A DNA stretch of 64,000 nt from the NCBI RefSeq assembly GCF_014203095.1, contig NZ_JACHIG010000002.1, positions 653,780 through 717,779 of the forward strand, written 5' to 3'. The notes beneath the pieces are model-generated. The model searched no databases, had not been told where the DNA came from, and saw only the letters and a program-made list of their open reading frames with translations. Positions 18,656 to 27,628 of the stretch are shown one piece after another. Positions within the stretch are counted from its first letter, which is position 1, and each line of letters begins with the position of its first letter. Made by a program: the position numbers and the translations under genes. This DNA comes from Prosthecobacter vanneervenii (GTDB lineage: Bacteria > Verrucomicrobiota > Verrucomicrobiia > Verrucomicrobiales > Verrucomicrobiaceae).

Positions 18656-18797
18656 GAGCGGAGCGGGTGACGAGCGGCACCTCCGGCGGCGCGTTTTTCA
18701 CTGCCAGTGTGATGAAATAAACCCACCAGGCCACAAAGCCGGTGAAGACCACGGCCACGAGGATCCAAGGGCGCGATTTGAGGCTTTTGGGCATCAT
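18642..18797 (-). CDS. FixH-like single-span membrane stub (51 aa)
   Basis: 51 aa, one membrane helix (WILVAVVFTGFVAWWVYFIT, residues 11-30) preceded by a basic SLKSRP segment. In cbb3 gene clusters FixH starts with the same pattern (basic residues, PW, a single TM) and continues into a periplasmic domain of about 100 residues; here the chain ends soon after the helix. It sits 14 bp after ccoG and overlaps the SafE gene by 14 bp, the position of fixH. The assignment rests on position and topology, not on clear sequence identity. Confidence 0.72.
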   Translation of the reverse strand: MMPKSLKSRPWILVAVVFTGFVAWWVYFITLAVKNAPPEVPLVTRSAHAVH

Positions 18798-18811
18798 GGC
18801 TTTGTCAGGGG

Positions 18812-20245
18812 TTAGTGGATGAAATCTTTGGCGTTGAGCTTGGCGGCGGGCACGGCCTGTGGGTCGGGTCCCAGATACTCCATCACGCGAGTCTCGCTGG
18901 AGTCTCCACGCGTGGTGTCCACCACCTTGATGGTAAACTTGAAGCGCTTTTGATACTCCGCCTGCGGCATGGTCAGCACCAGTGTTTTCTGATCTTCCTG
19001 CATGGGCCCCAGCTCTATCGTCTGGTCCATGCCGATGACGCTCAGCGACTTTGGCACCTCGCCCATCAGCTCCATCTTGTAGGTGGAGGTGGCATTGCGC
19101 TTGTTGATGATGCGGAGCTGGAACTGATTGCGGATGACGCCGTTGTCCACATAGAAGGATGCGCCACCCATGCGCACCACACTGGCACGCAGCGGAGAAA
19201 TGCGGGAGACCGCCGCGCCAAAACCTGAGATCCACACCAGCAGGATGAAAGTGTAGAAGATCGTGCGCGGACGGATGAACTTGGTCTTGCTGCCGTTCAG
19301 CCCCTTGTAGGAGTCGTAGCGCACCAGCCCGGTTGGACGCTTGAGCTTGTGCATGATGTCATCACACGCATCCACACAGGCAGCACAGCCGATGCACTCC
19401 AACTGCAGGCCATTGCGGATGTCGATGCCCGTCGGGCACACCTGCACGCAACGGCGGCAGTCCACGCAGTCTCCCGCAGGCTTTTCCACCGTGCCTTTGC
19501 CACGTGGTTCGCCACGCTTCTTGTCGTAGCCGATCACCACGGAGTTATCATCCGTCAGCGCTGACTGGAGACGACCGTAGGGGCAGAGGATGATGCAGAA
19601 CTGCTCGCGGAACCAGCTGAAGGAGAAATAAAGCGCGCCAGTGAGAAAGACCACCACGCCAAAAGCCTTGGCATGATGCGTCGGCGATTCATGCATCATC
19701 TCATACAGCGCCCGGATCGAGACAAAATAGCTCAGAAAGATGTGAGCGATTGCCGCAGAGATCAGGATGAAGAGCGTGTGCTTCACCACCCGCTTGGTGA
19801 TTTTGGAGGCGGTCCAAGGTGCGTCCTCCAACTGACGGCGGGCGGTTCCGTCTCCGTCGATCCAGCGCTCCACCCGTCGATAGAGCTGCTCCATGAAGAC
19901 GGTGTAGGGACACGTCCACCCGCACCACACGCGGCCAAACAGAGAGGTGATGTAGAAGAGGCTGAACGCCAGCCCCGTCACCAAAAAGAATCCAATCCAG
20001 AGATCCTGCGTGGCCAGGATGAGCCCAAAGAAGTGAAAGCGCCGCTCCTGCACGTCCAAAAAGACGGCCGGAAACCCGTTTACCGGAATCCACGGCAGCG
20101 CGATATAGATGACCAGCAGCACCAAGGCCGCGACACGCCTCCACCGGGTGAATGGACCCTGAACATCAGACGGATGGACGAATTTTCGTGAACCGTCGGC
20201 ATGAATGGTGGAGAGCGAGTCGAGAGTGGGCGCGTTGGTCTTCAT
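18812..20245 (-). CDS. ccoG: Cytochrome cbb3 oxidase accessory protein CcoG (RdxA/FixG)
   Basis: 477 aa from the ATG at 20245, which leaves one base after the ccoP stop; a start further upstream would run inside ccoP. Membrane helices are interleaved with VWCGWTCPYTVFMEQLY and CIILCPYGRLQSA. A 2x[4Fe-4S] ferredoxin domain has CVDCRRCVQVCPTG and CIGCAACVDAC, and the C-terminal FixG-type Ig-like domain follows a further TM. CcoG reduces copper for insertion into the binuclear centre of cbb3 oxidases. Tight spacing on both sides supports cotranscription. Confidence 0.95.
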   Translation of the reverse strand: MKTNAPTLDSLSTIHADGSRKFVHPSDVQGPFTRWRRVAALVLLVIYIALPWIPVNGFPAVFLDVQERRFHFFGLILATQDLWIGFFLVTGLAFSLFYITSLFGRVWCGWTCPYTVFMEQLYRRVERWIDGDGTARRQLEDAPWTASKITKRVVKHTLFILISAAIAHIFLSYFVSIRALYEMMHESPTHHAKAFGVVVFLTGALYFSFSWFREQFCIILCPYGRLQSALTDDNSVVIGYDKKRGEPRGKGTVEKPAGDCVDCRRCVQVCPTGIDIRNGLQLECIGCAACVDACDDIMHKLKRPTGLVRYDSYKGLNGSKTKFIRPRTIFYTFILLVWISGFGAAVSRISPLRASVVRMGGASFYVDNGVIRNQFQLRIINKRNATSTYKMELMGEVPKSLSVIGMDQTIELGPMQEDQKTLVLTMPQAEYQKRFKFTIKVVDTTRGDSSETRVMEYLGPDPQAVPAAKLNAKDFIH

Positions 20246-20246
20246 C

Positions 20247-20912
20247 TTATTTGCCTGCTGCAGGCGGAGTGGCTGACACGGCGGCTGCGGCAGGTGCAGC
20301 GGCGGCGGCACCAGCTTTCAGCGGTGAATCGGCGGCAAGTGTCACGGGTTCACCTTTCTTGTGCTTGCTGAGCACGAATGCAACGACTTCCACCACACGA
20401 TTGAGTCCGAGCTGCGGCTCCCATGCAGGCATTCCTTTAGTGATGTCTGGCGCACCCTTGCGCACGATGCCAAGGATCTGCAGCGGGTTGCCGCCATGCT
20501 TCCATTCAGTGTCATTGAGCGGCAGGCCGGGCAGCTTCACGGTGCCCAGATGTGCGGAAAGGTCAGGCGCATGGCAGGCCACGCAGGTGGTGCCAAAGGT
20601 GGCCGCACCGGCGCTCACCACTTTCTCATCCTGAGACATGGCCCAGAGCTTCTCATCGCTGAGCTGCTCCAGCTCCTTGAGCTGCGCTGCTTTGATGGCG
20701 GCCATCTGCTTGTCCACCTGTTCCGGGCCGGACTCGCCCAGGTGCAGCTGATAGTAGGCCACCCAGGCGATGACGAACCAGACGATGGTGATGTACCAGG
20801 TGAAGAGCCACCAGTTGGGCAGCTTCTGATCGTACTCCTGAATACCGTCGTAAACGTGGTCACGCAGGACGGGACCGTTGTCGGTGCTTTTGTTGGGAGA
20901 TGATGGATTCAT
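20247..20912 (-). CDS. ccoP: cbb3 cytochrome oxidase subunit III, single-haem CcoP
   Basis: 221 aa. The N-terminus carries DGIQEYDQKLPNWWLFTWY, the conserved CcoP entry into its one membrane helix, then one cytochrome c domain with CVACH and axial Met in KGMPAWEP. Canonical CcoP has two CxxCH domains and about 300 residues, so this is a one-haem form. The last 35 residues are a low-complexity Ala/Pro tail. It passes electrons from a c-type donor towards CcoO/CcoN in the fused subunit encoded just upstream. Confidence 0.93.
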   Translation of the reverse strand: MNPSSPNKSTDNGPVLRDHVYDGIQEYDQKLPNWWLFTWYITIVWFVIAWVAYYQLHLGESGPEQVDKQMAAIKAAQLKELEQLSDEKLWAMSQDEKVVSAGAATFGTTCVACHAPDLSAHLGTVKLPGLPLNDTEWKHGGNPLQILGIVRKGAPDITKGMPAWEPQLGLNRVVEVVAFVLSKHKKGEPVTLAADSPLKAGAAAAAPAAAAVSATPPAAGK

Positions 20913-20945
20913 GACGAAAACGTGTGTGGAGAGTTAATTAGGCTT

Positions 20946-21101
20946 TCAGTCATCCAGCGGCAGATGGGAGAGCTGGTCGGCGCTCTCCTTGCGCAGCTTG
21001 ATGGCGCGAATGACGAAGAGTAGGAACACGGCTGCGGTCACGCCAAAGGCGAGATAGGGTACCCAGTCGAGCGCAGAGTCGTAGATGATGCGTTTGTACA
21101 T
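20946..21101 (-). CDS. ccoQ: CcoQ/FixQ-type small subunit (51 aa)
   Basis: 51 aa starting with MYKRIIYDS, one membrane helix (VPYLAFGVTAAVFLLFVIRA, residues 14-33) and a charged cytoplasmic tail ending in LPLDD. It lies between ccoNO (22 bp after its stop) and ccoP (33 bp before its start), the standard place of ccoQ, which stabilises the CcoNO-CcoP interaction. Sequence identity within this family is always low, so the call uses size, topology and position. Confidence 0.82.
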   Translation of the reverse strand: MYKRIIYDSALDWVPYLAFGVTAAVFLLFVIRAIKLRKESADQLSHLPLDD

Positions 21102-21123
21102 ATGATGCTGCGGGTAGAGGGTT

Positions 21124-23511
21124 TTACTTGGTCACGGCGGAGGTGCGATAGCCGTCCGGAATGCCGGGTTTCAGCGGGAAGGGCACGCCTTCCGGCTTGG
21201 CCAGCGGCTTTTGCTCAGGATCAACGGCATCGTATTTTCCGAGCTTCTGCAGGTAGGCGATCAGGGCCACGATCTTGCTGTCAGGCATCGCTCCGGCACG
21301 GCTCTGTGCCTCCAGCTCCTGAACGATCTTGATGCCCTGCTCCACGGCCTTGGTCTTCACCTCGGTTTCGGTCATGGCAGGATAAGGCACCCCCAGCTGA
21401 GTCAGCACACCGACCTTCTTCCACAGCGTGCCTTGGTCAAACTTCTCCGTGAAGAGGTGCGGGTAGGCGGGCATGTTGGACCCCACTGAGATGGCGCGCG
21501 GATCTTTCATGTGGTCGTAGTGCCAGCTGTGCGGATATTTGCCACCTTCACGGGCCAGGTCCGGACCGGTGCGCTTGGAGCCCCACTGGTAGGGATGGTC
21601 ATAAATGCTCTCTCCTAGGCGGCTGTAGTCGCCGTAGCGCAGCACGTCCGGCAGCATGGTGCGGATCATCTGGGAGTGGCAGTTGTAGCAGCCTTCGCTC
21701 ACATAGATGTCACGACCGGCCAGTTCCAGCGGCGTATAGGGCTGCTGGATGCGGTCTTCCACATTCGTGGCACGGTTCACCAGCACGGTGGGCACGATCT
21801 GGATCAGACCACCCAGGGCCACGGCCACAAAGGTCAGCACCGTGAAGGGCAGCCAGTTGTTCAGCAGGCTGTCATACCAGGCGGACCAGCGATGGTGCCC
21901 TCCCTGAAAGCGCTTCACCGCCAGCACACCAAAGACAAGAGCGCAGCCCAAGGAGGCGATGTCCGCACCCGGAGGCAGGAAGAGCCAGCCCAGAATCAAC
22001 ACAAGCCCGGCAAAGGTGCAGGCGATCGGGTCATTGAAGAAGGTTTCCTTCAGACCCATGGTGTCGCGCTGATTGCGCTCGATCACGGCCACCTCACGCT
22101 TTTCATTCACAGGGCTGCCCTTGCGGATCGTGAGCCAGATGTTCACTGCCATGATGATCATGCCCACCAGGTAGAGGCTGCCGCCGATGATACGGAAGGC
22201 CATCATGGGACGGATCGCTGTCAGAGTTTCGATGAAGTTCGGATACACCAGCGCGTGGCCGTCCGGCGTAGTGGCATTGAGCATCAGCCCCTGCATGATG
22301 CCGGAGACCCACATCGCGCCCACATAAACGAGGATGCCGATGAGACCGATCCAGAAGTGGAAGTTGGCCATGCTCGTGGAGTAGAGCTTGGTGCCGTAAA
22401 GGCGGGGAGTCAGCCAGTAGAAGAGACCGGCGGCCATGAAGCCGTTCCAGCCCATGGCACCGGAGTGCACGTGACCGATGGTCCAGTCAGAATAATGCGA
22501 GAGCGCATTCACTGCACGAATGGAGAGAAGCGGCCCCTCAAAGGTGGACATGCCGTAGAAGGTCACGGCAGCGATGAAGAACTTCACCACCGGGTCAGTG
22601 CGCAGCTTGTCCCATGCACCGCGCAGAGTCAGCAGACCATTGAGCATGCCGCCCCAGCTGGGGGCCCAGAGCATGAGGCTGAAGAACATTCCCAGCATCT
22701 GCAGCCATTTCGGCAGTGCGGTATTCAGCAGGTGATGCGGGCCGGCCCAGATGTAGATGAAGACCAGGGACCAGAAGTGCACGATCGAAAGGCGGTAGGA
22801 ATAAACCGGACGCTCCACCGCCTTCGGCAGGAAGTAGTACATGATGCCGAGGATCGGAGTGGTGAGGAAGAAGGCCACCGCATTGTGCCCGTACCACCAC
22901 TGCACCAGACCGTTCTGCACGCCGGCAAAGATCGTGTAGCTGTGCGTCCAGCTCGTCGGAATGGAGAGATGGTTGACGATGTAGAGCAGCGCGATGGTGA
23001 TGACCGTGGAGATGTAGAACCACAGCGCCACGTAGAGGGAGGGTTCGTTGCGCTTGGCCAGCGTCCAGAAAAAGTTCACCGCAAACACCACCCAGATCAA
23101 CGCCACCGCGATGTTGATGGGCCAGATGAGCTCTGCGTACTCCTGCCCGCGAGTCAGCCCCAGCGGCAGGGTGATCGCCGCACTCACAATGATGAGCTGC
23201 CACCCCCAGAAGTGAATGTTTGAGAGCAGGTCAGACGCCATGCGCGCCTTGCACAGACGCTGCGTGGAGTAGTACACGCCTGCAAACATCATGTTGCCCA
23301 CAAAGGCAAAGATCACCGCATTGGTGTGCAGCGGACGCAGGCGGCCAAAGCTCAGCCAGGAGGCGAGGTTCAGCTGGTGGAAGTTCAGCTGGGAGGCGAC
23401 AAACACGCCCGCAAGCATCCCCACGATGCCCCAGATGATGGAAGCAATCATGAAGCGCCGCACGGTGCGATCATCGAATTCGATGGTTATTTTGGTGGCG
23501 TTGGTGGTCAT
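21124..23511 (-). CDS. ccoNO: Fused cbb3 cytochrome oxidase subunits I and II (CcoN-CcoO)
   Basis: 795 aa. Residues about 1-470 are CcoN: 12 membrane helices with HTNAVIF (haem b His), GHNAVAFFLTTP and GPHHLLN (CuB histidines) and IGHVHSGAMGWNG (haem ligands). A linker with two more helices joins it to a CcoO domain (about 595-795) with GCYNCHSQMIRTM, KRTGPDLAREGGKYP and the axial Met in NMPAYPHLF. CcoN and CcoO are usually separate proteins; the fusion fixes their 1:1 ratio. This is the oxygen-reducing, proton-pumping core for low-oxygen respiration. Confidence 0.96.
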   Translation of the reverse strand: MTTNATKITIEFDDRTVRRFMIASIIWGIVGMLAGVFVASQLNFHQLNLASWLSFGRLRPLHTNAVIFAFVGNMMFAGVYYSTQRLCKARMASDLLSNIHFWGWQLIIVSAAITLPLGLTRGQEYAELIWPINIAVALIWVVFAVNFFWTLAKRNEPSLYVALWFYISTVITIALLYIVNHLSIPTSWTHSYTIFAGVQNGLVQWWYGHNAVAFFLTTPILGIMYYFLPKAVERPVYSYRLSIVHFWSLVFIYIWAGPHHLLNTALPKWLQMLGMFFSLMLWAPSWGGMLNGLLTLRGAWDKLRTDPVVKFFIAAVTFYGMSTFEGPLLSIRAVNALSHYSDWTIGHVHSGAMGWNGFMAAGLFYWLTPRLYGTKLYSTSMANFHFWIGLIGILVYVGAMWVSGIMQGLMLNATTPDGHALVYPNFIETLTAIRPMMAFRIIGGSLYLVGMIIMAVNIWLTIRKGSPVNEKREVAVIERNQRDTMGLKETFFNDPIACTFAGLVLILGWLFLPPGADIASLGCALVFGVLAVKRFQGGHHRWSAWYDSLLNNWLPFTVLTFVAVALGGLIQIVPTVLVNRATNVEDRIQQPYTPLELAGRDIYVSEGCYNCHSQMIRTMLPDVLRYGDYSRLGESIYDHPYQWGSKRTGPDLAREGGKYPHSWHYDHMKDPRAISVGSNMPAYPHLFTEKFDQGTLWKKVGVLTQLGVPYPAMTETEVKTKAVEQGIKIVQELEAQSRAGAMPDSKIVALIAYLQKLGKYDAVDPEQKPLAKPEGVPFPLKPGIPDGYRTSAVTK

Positions 23512-23532
23512 AGAGAGAGTGGCGGTGAATGA

Positions 23533-23706
23533 TCAGGAAATCGATTTTTTGCGGACATCGGCAGGCGGCGGACCATCATCCAGCGGCAGCAGGGCATCCT
23601 GCTCGATGCCGCGGTCCCTCCGCTGGGAGCGCTCGGCAAAAAACATCACTGCAAACAGCACCGCGAACGCGAGGCTCATGAAGATGGTTACAGCGAAGAC
23701 TTCCAT
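23533..23706 (-). CDS. ccoS: cbb3 oxidase maturation protein CcoS
   Basis: 57 aa: MEVFAVTIFMSLAFAVLFAV is the single N-terminal membrane helix, followed by FFAERSQRRDRGIEQDALLP and a short polar tail. The aspartate/glutamate-rich segment after the TM is typical of CcoS, which is needed for cofactor insertion into the oxidase. It is the first gene of the operon, 21 bp before ccoNO. The usual neighbour CcoI (copper P-type ATPase) is not in this window. Confidence 0.85.
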   Translation of the reverse strand: MEVFAVTIFMSLAFAVLFAVMFFAERSQRRDRGIEQDALLPLDDGPPPADVRKKSIS

Positions 23707-23848
23707 TGTGTGGTGAATAGAGCGCAGCCTTCTTTTTCATGCTCGGCATGCCTTGCTTGATGCTGCCCGGATTTTGCGGACAAAATTTGCATTCGGCACA
23801 AAGGAAGAGGCATGGCGCGCGCGTTGGTATCAAGACTCCCCTGCCATC

Positions 23849-26344
23849 ATGCCTAAGCATAATCATTTGTCCTTACTTTTTACCTTTATTTTGACACCCC
23901 TGGCGGCAGTCGAGATTCCTAAAAAGCAGCAAAACCAGACGCTGCCGACTGGCGTCGCTCTCCAAGATACAAACGGGCATGACAACGGGGTGCGTTTTGC
24001 GGATCTCAATGGCGATGGCTATGATGACCTCGTGCTGTCAAACCCTCGCCAATACGGCGTGTTTCTCTTTGTGCCTGCGGAGAAGGCCAAAAAAGGCCTG
24101 CAGTGGGACGAGGGTTGGACGCAGGTGATGCGGGAGGGCAAGGCCGGAGACGCCCACAGCCTGCCGCTGATCGTTAACGCAGATGGAACAGACAACGGCG
24201 TCACCTTTCATGATGGTGCCATGTGGGTCGCTGCCACCAAGAAAAGCATCCCCTTCTCCGAACTGCTCAAAGTTCCCGGTCCTGCACCAAAGTCCCCGCA
24301 GGAATCTCTGCAGGCGCTGCATGTGAAGCCTGGTTACGAAGCCCGTCTCGTAGCTGCCGAGCCCTTGGTGCAGGACCCCGTCTTCATCGACTGGGATGCA
24401 CGCGGCCGCATGTGGGTGGTGGAGATGGGCGACTACCCCTTTGCCCCCGGAGAAAAAACCAAGGACGGCGGCGTCGGTCAGGACAAGGTCTCCGACCTCC
24501 AGGCAGGACGCGTCAAGATCTTGGAAGATACTGACGCAGACGGTGTCTACGACAAATCCACCCTCTTTCTCGACGGCCTCAAGCACCCCACCGGATTGGC
24601 CTTCTGGAAAAACGGTGTCTTCATCGCGAACATACCCGACATTTTCTACGCCGAAGACACAAACGAGGACGGCAAATGCGACAAGCGCGAAACTTGGTAC
24701 ACCGGCTTCACCGCAGGCAATCCTCAGCATCTGGTGAACGGCTTTTGCTGGGGACTCGACGGCTGGCTCTATGGTGCCAATGGCGACAGCGGCGGAGACA
24801 TCACCTGCGTACAGTCAGGCAAAAAAATCTCTTTAGGCACCAATGACTTCCGCTTTGCCCCCCGCACTGGAGAGTTTGCCTTGGAAGGCGGACGCAGCCA
24901 GTACGGCAAATGGCGGGATGACTACGGCAACTGGTATGGCAACAACAACAGCAACATCGGCTGGCACTACTGGCTGCCCTTCCGCCACCTGGAGCGCCAC
25001 CCCGAGCTGGTGGTCAAAGCGGTGCGCACCGACCTGAATGCGGAAAAGCGCGTCTTCCCCGCCAGCCCCCCCGTGCGCCGCTTCAATCAAGGCAGCGCCA
25101 TCAATACCCTCACCTCCGGCTGCTCTCCCATGCCCTTCCGCGACACCACCCTAGGCGCGGATGGTGAAAACGTGCTCTTCATCTGCGAGCCCGCCAACAA
25201 CCTCGTCCACCGCGAAGTGCTAAGCTACGATGGCGGCACGATTACCAGCCACCGCCACCCTGGAGATGCAGAGAGCGAATTCATCGCCAGCGAGGACAAC
25301 TGGTTCCGACCCAGCATGGCGCGCACCGGCCCGGATGGCGCGCTCTACGTGGTGGACATGTACCGTCTCGTGCTGGAGCACCCTGAGTGGATTCCCGCCC
25401 AAATCGCCCACGGGCTGGACCTGCGTGCCGGGGAGGATCGTGGCCGCATCTACGCCGTCCGTCCGCTCTCGCGCCCGGGAGAGCGCGCCGAGGCCCGCCA
25501 TACAAAACTGGCCGCACTCTCTTCCGCAGAACTCGTCGCCGCGATGGCTTCCACCAACGGCTGGATGCGCGACACCGCCCAGCGTCTGCTAATTGAACGC
25601 AATGACAACTCTGCCGTCGCAGGACTGAAACAACTCGTCCAAAACGCCCCGCCCGTCGTGCGAATCCAAGCCGCATTCACTCTCATGCAGCTAGGGGGCA
25701 TGCAGGCGCAGGAGGTGTTTGCCCTGCTCAAGCCGCTGTCTCCCCAAGTGCGCGCCGCAGCCCTCACCGCTACGGGCTTCGCATCCGATGATGTGTTTAA
25801 CGAAACCGAAGCCGCCTTGCTCAAGCATGCACCGCAGAAAGCGCCCGCCAAAGCCGTGCCCCTGCCTGTCATCACCAGCAACAATCCCAACCGCCAGAAG
25901 GTCGTGGCACAGTATGTCGCCTCCGCCGCCAGTCTGGCAGGCGATGCCGTGCGCGGTAAGGCCGTTTTCCAAAAAACCTGCATGATTTGCCACAAGGTGC
26001 GCGATCTCGGCGTCGAAATGGGCCCTGACCTCACCACTGTTGCCACCAAACCGCGAGAACAGCTCATTGAGGCCATTTTCGATCCCAATCGCGCTGTGGA
26101 GCAGCGCAATGCAGCTACGCAGGTGACCAAGAAGGACCAGAGCCTTGTCGTGGGCCAGCTAGTCTCCGAGACTCCTGGGAACATCACGCTCCGCCTGCCC
26201 GGTGGCGCTGAGATTGTGGTGCTGCGCTCGGATATCCGGGAGCAGAAGACTCTCACCACCTCACTCATGCCTGAGGGCCTGGAAGCGGTGTTAAGTGCTC
26301 AGGATGTGGCGGATACACTTGCTTTTATTGGCAGCAAGCTCTGA
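23849..26344 (+). CDS. PVC-type haem-binding propeller protein with HEAT repeats and c-haem
   Basis: 831 aa from the ATG at 23849, which opens a signal peptide (HLSLLFTFILTPLAAV); the open frame continues upstream without one. Order: FG-GAP-like segment (FADLNGDGYDDLVL), a membrane-bound-dehydrogenase-type propeller from GYEARLVAAEPLVQDP to GLDLRAGEDRGRIY, HEAT repeats (about 590-690), and a C-terminal cytochrome domain with CMICH at about residue 711 and EMGPDLTTVATKPREQL. This architecture is characteristic of Planctomycetes/Verrucomicrobia; a periplasmic sugar or alcohol dehydrogenase role is presumed but unproven. Stand-alone gene, convergent with tRNA-Gln. Confidence 0.93.
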   Translation: MPKHNHLSLLFTFILTPLAAVEIPKKQQNQTLPTGVALQDTNGHDNGVRFADLNGDGYDDLVLSNPRQYGVFLFVPAEKAKKGLQWDEGWTQVMREGKAGDAHSLPLIVNADGTDNGVTFHDGAMWVAATKKSIPFSELLKVPGPAPKSPQESLQALHVKPGYEARLVAAEPLVQDPVFIDWDARGRMWVVEMGDYPFAPGEKTKDGGVGQDKVSDLQAGRVKILEDTDADGVYDKSTLFLDGLKHPTGLAFWKNGVFIANIPDIFYAEDTNEDGKCDKRETWYTGFTAGNPQHLVNGFCWGLDGWLYGANGDSGGDITCVQSGKKISLGTNDFRFAPRTGEFALEGGRSQYGKWRDDYGNWYGNNNSNIGWHYWLPFRHLERHPELVVKAVRTDLNAEKRVFPASPPVRRFNQGSAINTLTSGCSPMPFRDTTLGADGENVLFICEPANNLVHREVLSYDGGTITSHRHPGDAESEFIASEDNWFRPSMARTGPDGALYVVDMYRLVLEHPEWIPAQIAHGLDLRAGEDRGRIYAVRPLSRPGERAEARHTKLAALSSAELVAAMASTNGWMRDTAQRLLIERNDNSAVAGLKQLVQNAPPVVRIQAAFTLMQLGGMQAQEVFALLKPLSPQVRAAALTATGFASDDVFNETEAALLKHAPQKAPAKAVPLPVITSNNPNRQKVVAQYVASAASLAGDAVRGKAVFQKTCMICHKVRDLGVEMGPDLTTVATKPREQLIEAIFDPNRAVEQRNAATQVTKKDQSLVVGQLVSETPGNITLRLPGGAEIVVLRSDIREQKTLTTSLMPEGLEAVLSAQDVADTLAFIGSKL

Positions 26345-26377
26345 CGAGAGGGCAAATCGACTGCTCCGTTGTCAGAG

Positions 26378-26451
26378 TGGTTACCCCGCAAGGACTCGAA
26401 CCTTGAACGAGAGAATCAAAATCTCCTGTGTTACCATTACACCACGGGGTA
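26378..26451 (-). tRNA. tRNA-Gln (UUG), CCA encoded
   Basis: Read on the minus strand, the acceptor arms TACCCCG and CGGGGTA pair fully, the T-arm contains GTTCGAGTCC with the normal TTCGA loop, and the anticodon loop TTTTGAT gives anticodon TTG. The D-arm has AATGGTAA. Discriminator A and CCA follow in the DNA (complement of 26378-26381). 74 nt. Confidence 0.96.
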
Positions 26452-26870
26452 GCAGGTGCGTGTCCGTGCGATATTAGAGCCTCCTTTTCAGTGCGCAAGG
26501 ACGGCTTCGGGCAGAATTTGCAGTGAGCAGCTCTGAACACGTCGTTTTTGGAAATTTGGTGAGCCTTAGTGCTTTTTCAGGCCGGATCCTCACTGCTGAT
26601 GAGGGGGATTTTTTCAGATTTCCCCGTCATTATCCCCTCATTTAAGGCGCGAAAGTGTACACTATTTGGCAAGTTGGGCTGGGCGAATGACATTTTTTTT
26701 ACAATTCGTTTCACCCCTAAAGTGACGCTGGAGCCCTTGATTTTGCAGGGCTGGAGTTGATTTCGCGCCTGTGTCTTCTTATTGAAATTACGGAAAGTTA
26801 AAATATTTATTCTTGCAATATATATTATAATTTACATAATAGTCTCGAAATTCAAGAAAACGACACGACT
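26452..26870. promoter_or_regulatory. AT-rich intergenic region upstream of the orphan ATPase gene
   Basis: No supported gene in this 419-bp stretch. It carries the tRNA-Gln promoter on its left side (minus strand) and, on the right, about 90 bp far richer in A+T than the rest of the window. TTGAAA at 26782-26787 lies 16 bp from TATTTA at 26804-26809, and a perfect TATAAT is at 26826-26831, so one or more plus-strand promoters are likely. A 63-codon open frame at 26569-26760 has no coding character and was not called. Confidence 0.5.
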
Positions 26871-27623
26871 ATGAAGAAGCTCATCCTCATCCAGAACGAT
26901 TATCCTGGCACCGGCAAGAGCACTTTGGCTCTCTGCCTGCATCGTTACCTCCAACAGTATGGAGTCACCCATCAACTGCTCACCCTTTCGGAGGAAGACT
27001 GCGGCACTCAGATGGGGGCCACAGCCCTTGATGCCAGCAGCCTCACGCCCCGATCCTTCCTAGCGCATGTGGATGCCTCCCCCCTTACCATCCTGGATGT
27101 GAGCACAGGGCTTGGTGAGTTCTTCAACAAGTTCTATCAGGGCTGCGAGATGGACCAGATCTTCCAGTCCGCTGGCGTGGCGCTTTCCGTGGTGCTGCCT
27201 GTGACGGTGGACCGCGAGAGCTTTGACTCTGTGACTGACGCGGCCGAAGTTTTCTCTGACAATGCTGAGTACCTCATCGCCCATCTGGTGACGAGCTGCT
27301 ATGACGAGGATGACAAGGTGTGGGACAGCAGCTATGCCGCCCGCGTGATGGACATGTTTGAGGCCGTGGAGCTTCACATCCCGGAAATCTCCTTCCAGAA
27401 TGAGCTGAGCACCGAGCATCTGTCTTTGGACGAAGCTCTGCAAATCGAAGACGCCGAGGAGCGCCTGGGCAAGGAATACACCAAGTGGCACCGCCGCGTG
27501 ATGGGCCAGGTGGACAGCGCCCGTCAGTATCTGTTTGGCGACGCCTTCCGCCCCACCATGGCTCCGAAGCCGCAGACGGCCGCGAAAGCGCCGCGCAAGG
27601 CCAGAGCGAAGCTGGCAGCCTAA
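26871..27623 (+). CDS. Orphan ParA/MinD-like P-loop ATPase
   Basis: 250 aa. It opens with a beta strand and a Walker A loop (KLILIQNDYPGTGKSTLA, residues 3-20) of the deviant type seen in ParA-like or conjugative MobD-like NTPases, followed by LTILDVSTGLGEFF (likely Walker B region, about 73-86) and VVLPVTVDRESFDSV. The C-terminal 25 residues are basic (KAPRKARAKLAA), which might contact nucleic acid or membrane. No ParB or mobilisation genes are nearby, so the cargo is unknown. It sits behind AT-rich DNA and next to a tRNA gene. Confidence 0.8.
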   Translation: MKKLILIQNDYPGTGKSTLALCLHRYLQQYGVTHQLLTLSEEDCGTQMGATALDASSLTPRSFLAHVDASPLTILDVSTGLGEFFNKFYQGCEMDQIFQSAGVALSVVLPVTVDRESFDSVTDAAEVFSDNAEYLIAHLVTSCYDEDDKVWDSSYAARVMDMFEAVELHIPEISFQNELSTEHLSLDEALQIEDAEERLGKEYTKWHRRVMGQVDSARQYLFGDAFRPTMAPKPQTAAKAPRKARAKLAA

Positions 27624-27628
27624 CCGGA

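Noticed and set aside
21676..23223. 515-codon open frame on the plus strand opposite ccoNO
   Set aside because: It is the antisense of a well-supported oxidase gene; the product is rich in His/Arg/Gln low-complexity sequence with no domain, as expected from GC-rich antisense codons.
26569..26760. 63-codon frame upstream of the orphan ATPase
   Set aside because: No coding character, no start context, and it lies in an AT-rich promoter-like region.
26378..26870. Phage or island attachment site at tRNA-Gln
   Set aside because: No direct duplication of the tRNA 3' end could be found by eye within the window and no integrase gene is present.
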